From Polynucleobacter meluiroseus (GTDB taxonomy: Bacteria; Pseudomonadota; Gammaproteobacteria; Burkholderiales; Burkholderiaceae), in the NCBI GenBank assembly GCA_945867755.1, contig CAMBJN010000075.1:1-7022 (forward strand): a stretch of 7,022 bases of DNA, written 5' to 3'. The position numbers were made by a program, and so were the translations under genes. The notes under the pieces are model-generated. The model saw only the letters and a program-made list of their open reading frames with translations, was not told where the DNA came from and made no database searches. Numbering within the stretch: position 1 is the first letter of the stretch; each line of letters starts with the position of its first letter. Below are positions 1-6,046 of this stretch, piece after piece.

Positions 1-1116
1 CACGTTGTCGAATAAACAACCGCCCAAGAAGAAGCCATTCTCACAGCCAGCCACTTTTAAGTTGCGGCCATCCACCACCAATTTAGCACCCTCTTTAACG
101 CCAGCATTAACGTAGCCTGTGACCTTGTCCAAATGAACCTTGGTCACCAATGGGCCCATTTCAGCGCCTGGGGTTAAACCATTATCAATTTTGAGTTTCT
201 TGATACGGGTAGATAATTTTTCAATCAAAGCATCGGCCACATTACCTACAGCCACTGCTACTGAGATCGCCATACAACGCTCACCAGCAGAACCGTAAGC
301 AGCGCCCATCAAAGCATCAACCGCTTGATCCAAGTCAGCATCAGGCATGACCACCATGTGATTTTTTGCTCCGCCCAAAGCCTGAACGCGCTTGCCATTT
401 TTAGCAGCTGTTTCATAAATGTAAGAAGCAATTGGGGTTGACCCAACAAAGCTGATCGCTTTGACATCAGGGTGATTCAACAACGCGTCTACAGCGGTTT
501 TATCGCCCTGTACAACGTTAAAGACACCTTTTGGTAGGCCCGCTTCTTCCAACCACTTAGCAGCCAATAAGGTGGCTGAAGGATCTCTTTCTGAAGGCTT
601 AAGTACAAATGTGTTGCCAGCGGCAATCGCTACTGGGTACATCCACATTGGGACCATCGCTGGGAAGTTAAATGGTGTGACACCTGCACACACACCAAGC
701 GCTTGACGCATGGTCCATGCATCCATGCCCTTGGCAATTTGCTCGGTGTACTCACCCTTTAGAAGCTGAGGAATACCACAAGCAAAATCCACTACTTCTA
801 AACCACGCTGAATCTCACCTTTGGCGTCATCAAATGTTTTACCGTGTTCACGGGTGATCACTTCTGCCATTTCATCGAGACGAGCTTCAATGATGGCTTT
901 GAAATTGAACATGACCTTAGCGCGACGCGTCACAGGGGTGGTTGACCAGGCTGGAAAAGCAGCTTTGGCTGCAGCAACCGCTTTGGCAACTCCGTCGACC
1001 GAAGCCAACTCTACATTTGCACGAACTTGACCTGTTGCAGGTTCATACACTGGGGCTGTTGCGCCGCCAAAACGAATGACCTCACCATTGATATGGTGCC
1101 CGATAGTTTCTGACAT
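1..1116 (-). CDS. mmsA: CoA-acylating (methyl)malonate-semialdehyde dehydrogenase, partial (C-terminus off the left edge)
   Basis: Cytoplasmic aldehyde dehydrogenase superfamily enzyme. The family oxidises malonate or methylmalonate semialdehyde with NAD+ and CoA to acetyl-CoA or propionyl-CoA, in valine and related catabolism. The frame is open for 372 codons to the window edge; the family is about 500 residues, so roughly the last quarter is missing. Visible motifs: TPFNFPAM with the oxyanion-hole Asn150, KPSE at 173-176 and FVGST at 223-227 (cofactor binding), LGGAKN at 247-252, and GSAGERC with catalytic Cys281. Ala246 sits where hydrolytic aldehyde dehydrogenases have their catalytic Glu (ELGG); absence of that Glu fits a CoA-dependent, acylating enzyme. 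The ATG start is supported by AGGAG five bases upstream. It is transcribed divergently from the lipoprotein gene. The choice of substrate (malonate, methylmalonate or an inositol-derived semialdehyde) cannot be settled from this window. Confidence 0.93.
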   Translation of the reverse strand, partial: MSETIGHHINGEVIRFGGATAPVYEPATGQVRANVELASVDGVAKAVAAAKAAFPAWSTTPVTRRAKVMFNFKAIIEARLDEMAEVITREHGKTFDDAKGEIQRGLEVVDFACGIPQLLKGEYTEQIAKGMDAWTMRQALGVCAGVTPFNFPAMVPMWMYPVAIAAGNTFVLKPSERDPSATLLAAKWLEEAGLPKGVFNVVQGDKTAVDALLNHPDVKAISFVGSTPIASYIYETAAKNGKRVQALGGAKNHMVVMPDADLDQAVDALMGAAYGSAGERCMAISVAVAVGNVADALIEKLSTRIKKLKIDNGLTPGAEMGPLVTKVHLDKVTGYVNAGVKEGAKLVVDGRNLKVAGCENGFFLGGCLFDNV

Positions 1117-1174
1117 TTTGTCTCCTACTTCATTTATATTCTTAGAATTACAACTCTAGCAATATTTTACCCAA
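1117..1174. promoter_or_regulatory. Divergent intergenic region with possible mmsA promoter and an inverted repeat
   Basis: This 58-base gap separates two divergent genes and so should hold promoters for both. On the minus strand a possible -35 TTGCTA (1157-1162) and -10 TATAAA (1133-1138) are 18 bases apart; this would place transcription start almost on the mmsA Shine-Dalgarno site, giving a very short leader. On the plus strand TATATT (1135-1140) could be a -10, but the nearest -35-like hexamer (CTGACA, 1110-1115) is 19 bases away. An 11-base inverted repeat, ATTCT-T-AGAAT (1138-1148), lies between the minus-strand boxes and could bind a regulator. The boxes are matched by eye only. Confidence 0.3.
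1122..1126 (-). promoter_or_regulatory. Shine-Dalgarno site of mmsA
   Basis: AGGAG on the minus strand, five bases before the ATG at 1116. It fixes the start of mmsA and is the clearest ribosome binding site in the window. Confidence 0.8.
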
Positions 1175-1459
1175 TTGACGGTATTTAGACTTTTTCTCAA
1201 GCTTTTTGCAGTGGTATTGGCCTTAGGGCAATTATCAGCCTGCGCCATGGTGGCAGCCTATCCTTTGACAGCTGCCAGCGTTGGCACCACAGCCACTACG
1301 GGTAAGAGTTTAACGGACCATGCAGCATCTGAGGGTACTGGCCATGATTGTTCGGTAATGCGGGTTTTTGAAGGCAAAGCTGTCTGTGAAAAGCGCCTAA
1401 AACCGAGCGAAGTTCCAGTTCAAGACTTCAGTCGCCAACAGAGGGTTGCGCCCAATTAA
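1175..1459 (+). CDS. Predicted small lipoprotein, function unknown
   Basis: A 94-residue protein whose N-terminus looks like a lipoprotein signal: Arg5 and Lys9, a hydrophobic stretch at about 10-19, then the lipobox L20-S21-A22-C23. Ala at +2 suggests sorting to the outer membrane. The mature part is short and polar, with the segment KSLTDHAASEGTGHDC at 44-59 and a second cysteine at 71; Cys59 and Cys71 could form a periplasmic disulfide. Similar short K-S-L-x-DH...DC...C lipoproteins occur in other Proteobacteria as far as I recall, without a known role. The start is TTG: an in-frame TAG at 1157-1159 leaves no ATG or GTG upstream, and no Shine-Dalgarno site is visible. The GTG at 1211 (residue 13) would remove the basic n-region, so TTG is preferred. 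The gene converges on DUF1178 with a 30-base gap. Confidence 0.65.
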   Translation: MTVFRLFLKLFAVVLALGQLSACAMVAAYPLTAASVGTTATTGKSLTDHAASEGTGHDCSVMRVFEGKAVCEKRLKPSEVPVQDFSRQQRVAPN

Positions 1460-1489
1460 TTGCCTGGGGCTTATTTCAATAGCCTAGGA

Positions 1490-2002
1490 TTACTGCAGAG
1501 TATCTTTTAAGGCCGGAAAGACCGGCAAAGAAACTACTTCAATGCCCTCTTCACGAAGCTCAGCAGTTTCATCAACGGTGGCATGGCCACGAATACTTCT
1601 TTCGGGCGCTTCTTGATAGTGTATTTTTCTGGCTTCTTCAGCAAAGTCGCGACCAACATCCTCAGTCTTATTGATGAGCTCTCTCATCGCCTTCATGACA
1701 GTGGCCTGGACCTGAGCCTGGAAGTGCGCTTGTTCTGAGCCAGTCAAAACCATGGATTGGTCTGCACTGCTGTTCACGCCAGCAGCTTTATTGGCTTGGG
1801 CCGGCAATTGATCGGCGGACACCAATTCACGGCTGGCGCGCTTAGAAATTCGTGGGGCAGAAGGTAAACGCACAATCTCTTTGCTATCGCAAACAGGGCA
1901 AGTGAGCAAACCTGTTTCTTGCTGAGATAAAGCATCAGCTTCAGAGGCAAACCACCCTTCAAAGTGGTGGTCTAGATGGCAAGCGAGGTTGTAGACTTTC
2001 AT
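1490..2002 (-). CDS. DUF1178 family protein (zinc-ribbon-like N-terminus)
   Basis: A 170-residue cytoplasmic protein of unknown function. The N-terminus shows the family pattern: MKVYNLAC with Cys8, then HHFEGWF at 12-18, and CPVC at 35-38. Cys8, His12 or His13, Cys35 and Cys38 could form a zinc ribbon of the FmdB/regulatory type, but metal binding is inferred. A low-complexity middle section rich in Ala, Ser and Gln (about 55-90) links to a conserved C-terminal block with FAEEARKIHYQEAPERSIRG (120-139) and a final hydrophobic EVVSLP (155-160). Length is normal for the family. The ATG start agrees with the usual family N-terminus (M-x-VY-x-L), although no good Shine-Dalgarno site precedes it. 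It is the last gene of the unit, 99 bases after the Nudix gene, so it may be co-transcribed or have its own promoter. Confidence 0.88.
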   Translation of the reverse strand: MKVYNLACHLDHHFEGWFASEADALSQQETGLLTCPVCDSKEIVRLPSAPRISKRASRELVSADQLPAQANKAAGVNSSADQSMVLTGSEQAHFQAQVQATVMKAMRELINKTEDVGRDFAEEARKIHYQEAPERSIRGHATVDETAELREEGIEVVSLPVFPALKDTLQ

Positions 2003-2059
2003 GGGATAAGGCTGACTTATGACAAATTGATATATTTGCTATTTTAAGTGCTTAATTGA

Positions 2060-2092
2060 TTTCTGTTTTATTTCTGTTTTATTTATTTGTTT
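2060..2092. repeat. AT-rich tandem repeat in the Nudix-DUF1178 gap
   Basis: The 11-base unit TTTCTGTTTTA occurs twice in direct succession (2060-2070 and 2071-2081), followed by a degenerate copy (2082-2092). It lies in the 99-base gap between the Nudix stop and the DUF1178 start. Read on the coding (minus) strand it is A-rich (TAAAACAGAAA twice), so it is not a classic intrinsic terminator, which would need a stem followed by T residues. It could act as an UP-element-like upstream sequence for a DUF1178 promoter or may simply be slippage-prone DNA. Confidence 0.6.
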
Positions 2093-2101
2093 TTGATTTA
2101 C

Positions 2102-2704
2102 TCAAAGTTGCTTGAGGCGCCTGGCCAGGTGATAAACAGAGATGATGGTTTTCACATCAGTGATCGCGCCACTGGCAATCCACTCATGCATTTCATCCAA
2201 GGTGGCGGCAAACACGTCCAAAAACTCACCTTCATCCAAGGCCCGCTCACCCAAGGTCAAATCTTTGGCCAGGTATATGTCAATGATTTCGGTTGAATAA
2301 GCAATCACCGGATGAATCCTGCCAAGAAACTCCCAAGATTTAGCTGAATAACCGGTCTCCTCTAAGAGTTCGCGCTGGGCGCACAAGAGTCGATCTTCAC
2401 CCTGCTCTAATTTGCCCGCAGGGATCTCAATCATGGCAGCACCTACGGGGTAACGGAATTGTCTTTCAAGGAGGATGCGGCCATCGTTTAGGATGGGCAT
2501 GATCGCAACTGCACCGGGATGAATCAAATACTCACGAAACGTTGTATTGCCATCCGGTAACCGAACGATGTCTTTTTTTAAATGCAGGAATTTTCCAGAA
2601 TAAGCATCTTCAGAGGATGTTTGATGCTCACGTAAATGTTCATCAGATTTGGGTAAATCAGAAAAACTTTTTTCTGGCTTAGGGTTTGACTCAGACGAGC
2701 TCAT
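2102..2704 (-). CDS. Nudix hydrolase, ADP-ribose pyrophosphatase (NudF-like)
   Basis: A 200-residue cytoplasmic enzyme predicted to hydrolyse ADP-ribose to AMP and ribose 5-phosphate. A perfect Nudix box (G-x5-E-x7-REUxEExGU) spans residues 97-119, with the metal-binding REL-LEE at 111-116. Just before it are RQFRYPVG (81-88) and EIPAGK (93-98), typical of ADP-ribose pyrophosphatases, and Pro132 about 13 residues beyond the box fits the proline used as a hallmark of that subfamily. HPGAVAIMP (62-70) begins the Nudix core. The first 30 residues are hydrophilic and may be disordered or over-annotated; no Shine-Dalgarno site precedes the ATG, but the next Met is residue 69, inside the core, so this start is kept. 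The gene follows DUF2818 by 23 bases and so is probably in the nuo transcription unit. Exact substrate is inferred; other nucleoside diphosphate sugars are possible. Confidence 0.9.
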   Translation of the reverse strand: MSSSESNPKPEKSFSDLPKSDEHLREHQTSSEDAYSGKFLHLKKDIVRLPDGNTTFREYLIHPGAVAIMPILNDGRILLERQFRYPVGAAMIEIPAGKLEQGEDRLLCAQRELLEETGYSAKSWEFLGRIHPVIAYSTEIIDIYLAKDLTLGERALDEGEFLDVFAATLDEMHEWIASGAITDVKTIISVYHLARRLKQL

Positions 2705-2727
2705 AAAGCAAATGGGGTAAAGAGTGC

Positions 2728-3048
2728 TTAGCCACGAGGATCATGGCGGTGCTTCATGAGAAAGCGCCAAGTGAATCCTGGGAAGGCAGCCACCAAGAAT
2801 AAGCACAAGCTGACTGCGAAGAATTCCCAACGCTTTGGAAAGACATTACCAATCATGCTTTCCAATGAATATCCAATCAAACCAATCAAAGCGTACCAAA
2901 TGCCCATTTCCAATAAGCACCAACCCACATGCTTATCTTGAACTGTTTTAAAGAATAAAAATTTAGGGCTGGTATATGCGGCATTGGCAGCCATCAAGGC
3001 CACCAAAATCAAGATCCAAGATTCAATGCTTAAGCTAGCGGGTGCCAT
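2728..3048 (-). CDS. DUF2818 family small membrane protein
   Basis: A 106-residue inner-membrane protein with three predicted helices at about 9-25, 42-62 and 76-96. The third carries the conserved-looking WEFFAVSLCLFLVAAFPGF (74-92), which I recognise from DUF2818 proteins encoded directly after nuoN in Betaproteobacteria. The ATG at 3048 is chosen although the frame is open further upstream (another ATG at 3120): the longer form would overlap the nuoN end by 70 bases and add a polar tail unlike the family. With this start the gene begins two bases after the nuoN stop, pointing to translational coupling. A role in complex I assembly or stability is plausible from position alone; no function has been established that I know of. 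Confidence 0.85.
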   Translation of the reverse strand: MAPASLSIESWILILVALMAANAAYTSPKFLFFKTVQDKHVGWCLLEMGIWYALIGLIGYSLESMIGNVFPKRWEFFAVSLCLFLVAAFPGFTWRFLMKHRHDPRG

Positions 3049-3050
3049 GA

Positions 3051-4532
3051 TTAACTCAATAAGGTGGTTGACATGGCACTTAAGCAAAGTGCCATCAATG
3101 TTGCAGGGAAGATGCCACACAACAGAACAAATAAGCCGTTCAAGGTAAAGACTGTTTTAATGATCAAGCCACCTTCGATTGGCGCTGTTTGTATTGGCTC
3201 GTCAAAATACATGCACTTAACAACACGCAAGTAATAGAATGCGCCCACCAATGAAGCCATCACAGCGGCGATCGCAAGATACAAATGATCACTGTCAATC
3301 AAAGCCTCAAGAATTGATAACTTAGCAGCAAAACCAACCGTTGGAGGAATGCCGGCCAAAGAGAACATCAATATCAAGCCAACGAATGCCATCCAAGGAT
3401 GACGACGGTTCAAACCCTTCAGATCGTCCAATGTTTCGCATTCATACCCTTTGCGAGACAACATCATCAACAATCCAAACGACCCCAAAGTAGTTAACAC
3501 ATAAGTCACTGCATAGAACAACGCAGCGCTGTAAGCGTGCTCATCAAAAATCGATAACATGCCAAGAATCATGAAGCCCATGTGAGCAATTGTTGAATAC
3601 GCCAACATTCTCTTGAGATTAGTTTGTGCAATCGCAGTCAAGTTACCAATCACCAATGACATCACCGCCAAAATCATGATCATGGGTTGCCAGTCATGAG
3701 TCAGTGGCAATAAGCCACCCACCAATAAGCGGAACAACAATGCGAAAGCAGCTACTTTGGGTGCACCAGCAATCAACAATGTCACAGCAGTTGGCGCGCC
3801 TTGGTACACATCAGGCACCCACATATGAAACGGTGCAACGCCTAACTTGAATGCCAAGCCCGACACAATGAACACCACCGCAAAAGCTAATACCAAGCGG
3901 TTGATGCGTTGATCGCCCACCGCTTTTAAGATCTCATCAAGATCAAGACTGCCTGTAGCGCCATAAAGCATTGACATGCCATACAACAAGAAACCAGAAG
4001 CCAAAGCACCCAAGATGAAGTACTTCATTGCAGCCTCAGTACTCAAGGCAGAGTCACGTTTCATCGCCACCAAGGCATAGGTTGGCAAAGCCAACAACTC
4101 AAGACCCAAATAAAGTGTCAATAAGTTAGAGCCAGAGATCATCACGCATTGGCCCAATCAGGCCAATAGGGTTAGAACAATGAAATCTACTCTGAATAAA
4201 CCACGATCAATCAAATACTGCTTTGAATAAATCAAAGTCACGAAGACAGCCAAACAAGCCACTGACTTCAACATGCTCGATAAAGCATCCACCACGAACA
4301 TATCATTGAAGGCATGCACAGGTTGATCCACAGACTGCAAACCAAAAGCAAAGGTCAATCCAAGTAATAGGGCCAAACTGATTTTATAAGCGAGTTCAGT
4401 GCCACGTGGGGCATAAAAAATATCTTCGTCTGATGCCTGTGGCTCATTCATGAAAACAGTCATTAATAGCAAACATGCCACCGTCAGGAGCGCTAGCTCC
4501 GGTAACATCGCAATGAGATCAATCGATTGCAT
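3051..4532 (-). pseudogene. nuoN: NADH-quinone oxidoreductase subunit N, interrupted by one in-frame TGA
   Basis: NuoN is an antiporter-like, multi-helix inner-membrane subunit of complex I that takes part in proton pumping. The locus encodes 124 codons, a TGA (4158-4160), then 368 more codons in the same frame; the sum of 493 matches a normal NuoN. Counting the stop as residue 125, key residues are all present after it: Glu145 (LGLELLALP), Lys229 (FKLGVAPFHMWVPD), Lys259 (GAPKVAAF) and Lys405 (GFAAKLS). Their spacing matches E. coli Glu133, Lys217, Lys247 and Lys395. The stop falls within a predicted helix (about 116-142), in TLLA-stop-LGQCVMISG. Related proteins have Leu there (SLLGQ-type), so TTA to TGA is the simplest cause. 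A TTG follows the stop directly, but no Shine-Dalgarno site supports re-initiation. The gene is 24 bases after nuoM and two before DUF2818. It may be a real lesion or a base error; the rest of the frame shows no decay. Confidence 0.8.
4158..4160 (-). other. nuoN: Premature TGA stop codon inside nuoN
   Basis: The minus-strand codon is TGA, flanked by GCC (Ala) and TTG (Leu) in the nuoN frame. Without it the frame is open from 4532 to 3051. TGA is the normal stop of the Nudix gene here and no other gene in the window has an internal TGA, so a changed genetic code is not supported. A single change at 4159 (A to C on the plus strand) from a Leu TTA codon would explain it. Confidence 0.9.
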
Positions 4533-4538
4533 AAATAT

Positions 4539-4548
4539 CTCTTTCCTC
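4539..4548 (-). promoter_or_regulatory. Purine-rich ribosome binding site of nuoN
   Basis: GAGGAAAGAG on the minus strand lies in the nuoM-nuoN gap; its AAAGAG part is six bases before the ATG at 4532. It supports that start and shows that nuoN translation initiation is intact despite the later stop. Confidence 0.6.
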
Positions 4549-4556
4549 TTTCAGGA

Positions 4557-6023
4557 TTAAAGTTTGCTAACTGCCACGTGCTTTAAAAGCTCGATAACAG
4601 AAACGTGCATCACATCTGTGAATGGTTTTGGGTAAACGCCCATGCCAATCGTGAAAATGGCCAAGACACTCATGATTAAAAATTCACGCGCATTAATATC
4701 AGTCAATTCTGCAACCTGTTGATTGCCGACGTCACCAAAGAACACTCGCTTGGTCATCCATAATGAATAAGCAGCACCTAGAATCAAAGCAGTTGCTGCC
4801 AAGATACCAATCAAGAAGTCGTAATCAACGGCAGCCAGAATGACCATGAACTCACCCACAAAGCCTGAAGTCGCTGGTAATCCGCAATTGGCCATGGCAA
4901 ATAACACGGCAAAGGCTGTGAACTTAGGCATGGTATTGACCACACCACCGTAATCAGCAATTTGACGTGAGTGCATGCGGTCATAAAGCACACCAATGCT
5001 CAAGAACATCGCAGCCGAGATGAATCCGTGAGAGATCATCTGCACAATCGCACCCTCAACACCCATTGGGTTGAAGATAAAGAATCCCAAAGTAACGAAG
5101 CCCATGTGTGCGATGGATGAATAAGCCACGAGCTTTTTCATATCAGCTTGTACCAAGGCTACTAAACCAATGTAGATGACTGCCACCAATGACAGCACAA
5201 TCACAGCAGGAGCCAAGTATTGGCTTGCATCTGGTGCAATCGGTAATGAGAATCTCAAGAAACCATAAGCACCCAACTTCAACATGATCGCAGCCAACAC
5301 CACAGAACCACCCGTTGGCGCCTCTACGTGCGCGTCAGGCAACCAAGTATGCACTGGCCACATCGGCACCTTGACGGCAAAGGCCATGAAGAATGCGCCA
5401 AAAATGAGAATTTGTTCAACGATGTCTAGTTTGGCTTTGTGCCAAGTCAGGATATTGAATGTATCTGTCACGTTGTACAAATACAAAATGGCTATCAAAG
5501 TTAAGAGTGAGCCCAGCAAGGTATACAAGAAGAACTTGAAGGCTGCGTAAACGCGATTCGGGCCGCCCCACACACCGATGATGATGTACATCGGAATTAA
5601 GGTGGCTTCAAAGAAAACATAGAACAACAAGCCGTCTAATGAAGAAAATACGCCAATCATTAAACCAGACAAAATTAAGAATGCAGCCATGTACTGCGAT
5701 ACGTTGACCGTGATCACCTCCCATGCTGCAACCACAACGATCACTGTAATCAAGGCTGTTAGAACCACGAACCACATTGAAATACCATCAACACCTAAGA
5801 AGTAATTGATGTCATAGCGTGGTATCCAAGACACTTGCTCCACAAACTGCATGGCTGCAGTGCTTGTATCAAAACCTGTGATCAATGGCAAAGTTACGGC
5901 AAAGCTGACCAAAGAAGCAATCAATGCCATGATGCGAACATAGCCCTTGTTGCTGTCTGAACCAGTGAACAAAATAATTAAACCGAAAATAATCGGTAAC
6001 CAAATTGAGAGAGAAAGAATCAT
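4557..6023 (-). CDS. nuoM: NADH-quinone oxidoreductase subunit M (complex I)
   Basis: A full-length 488-residue inner-membrane subunit of proton-pumping NADH:quinone oxidoreductase, of the Mrp-antiporter type with about 14 predicted helices. Family signatures include FFEATLIPMY with Glu139, FAVKVPMWPVHTWLPDAHVE with Lys218 and the nearby His225, LKLGAYG with Lys249, the SSIAHMGF motif with His306, and GFVGEF with Glu391. The spacing of 31 residues from Lys218 to Lys249 and 142 from Lys249 to Glu391 equals that of E. coli Lys234, Lys265 and Glu407, so the proton path looks intact. The start gives MILSLSIWLPI, a direct entry to the first helix; only a poor Shine-Dalgarno site is visible, so coupling to the nuoL stop 23 bases upstream is likely. 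It is followed by nuoN after 24 bases. Confidence 0.97.
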   Translation of the reverse strand: MILSLSIWLPIIFGLIILFTGSDSNKGYVRIMALIASLVSFAVTLPLITGFDTSTAAMQFVEQVSWIPRYDINYFLGVDGISMWFVVLTALITVIVVVAAWEVITVNVSQYMAAFLILSGLMIGVFSSLDGLLFYVFFEATLIPMYIIIGVWGGPNRVYAAFKFFLYTLLGSLLTLIAILYLYNVTDTFNILTWHKAKLDIVEQILIFGAFFMAFAVKVPMWPVHTWLPDAHVEAPTGGSVVLAAIMLKLGAYGFLRFSLPIAPDASQYLAPAVIVLSLVAVIYIGLVALVQADMKKLVAYSSIAHMGFVTLGFFIFNPMGVEGAIVQMISHGFISAAMFLSIGVLYDRMHSRQIADYGGVVNTMPKFTAFAVLFAMANCGLPATSGFVGEFMVILAAVDYDFLIGILAATALILGAAYSLWMTKRVFFGDVGNQQVAELTDINAREFLIMSVLAIFTIGMGVYPKPFTDVMHVSVIELLKHVAVSKL

Positions 6024-6046
6024 ATCGGGGCGCTCTGTCTATTGTT

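Noticed and set aside
821..1030. Plus-strand open frame of 69 codons
   Set aside because: It is antisense to mmsA, which has full family motifs; composition and sequence resemble a reverse-strand shadow.
1460..1489. Bidirectional terminator between the convergent lipoprotein and DUF1178 genes
   Set aside because: Only a weak stem of about five pairs (GGGCT 1467-1471 with AGCCT 1481-1485, one wobble) is found, with no T-run on either strand. The perfect palindrome CAATTAATTG (1453-1462) is too AT-rich and short to be convincing.
2003..2101. RNA gene or riboswitch in the gap upstream of DUF1178
   Set aside because: The sequence is AT-rich with a simple repeat and no strong stem structure or tRNA-like pattern was found.
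3049..3120. Longer DUF2818 start at the ATG at 3120
   Set aside because: It would overlap the nuoN coding end by 70 bases and add a polar 24-residue tail; the ATG at 3048 gives the usual family N-terminus and a two-base coupling gap.
4158..4160. TGA read as tryptophan or selenocysteine
   Set aside because: Trp is encoded by TGG throughout, the Nudix gene ends in TGA, no other internal TGA occurs, and relatives have Leu rather than Cys or Trp at this position as far as I recall.
5284..5550. Plus-strand open frame of 88 codons
   Set aside because: It lies wholly antisense to the well-conserved nuoM and shows no motif or ribosome binding site.
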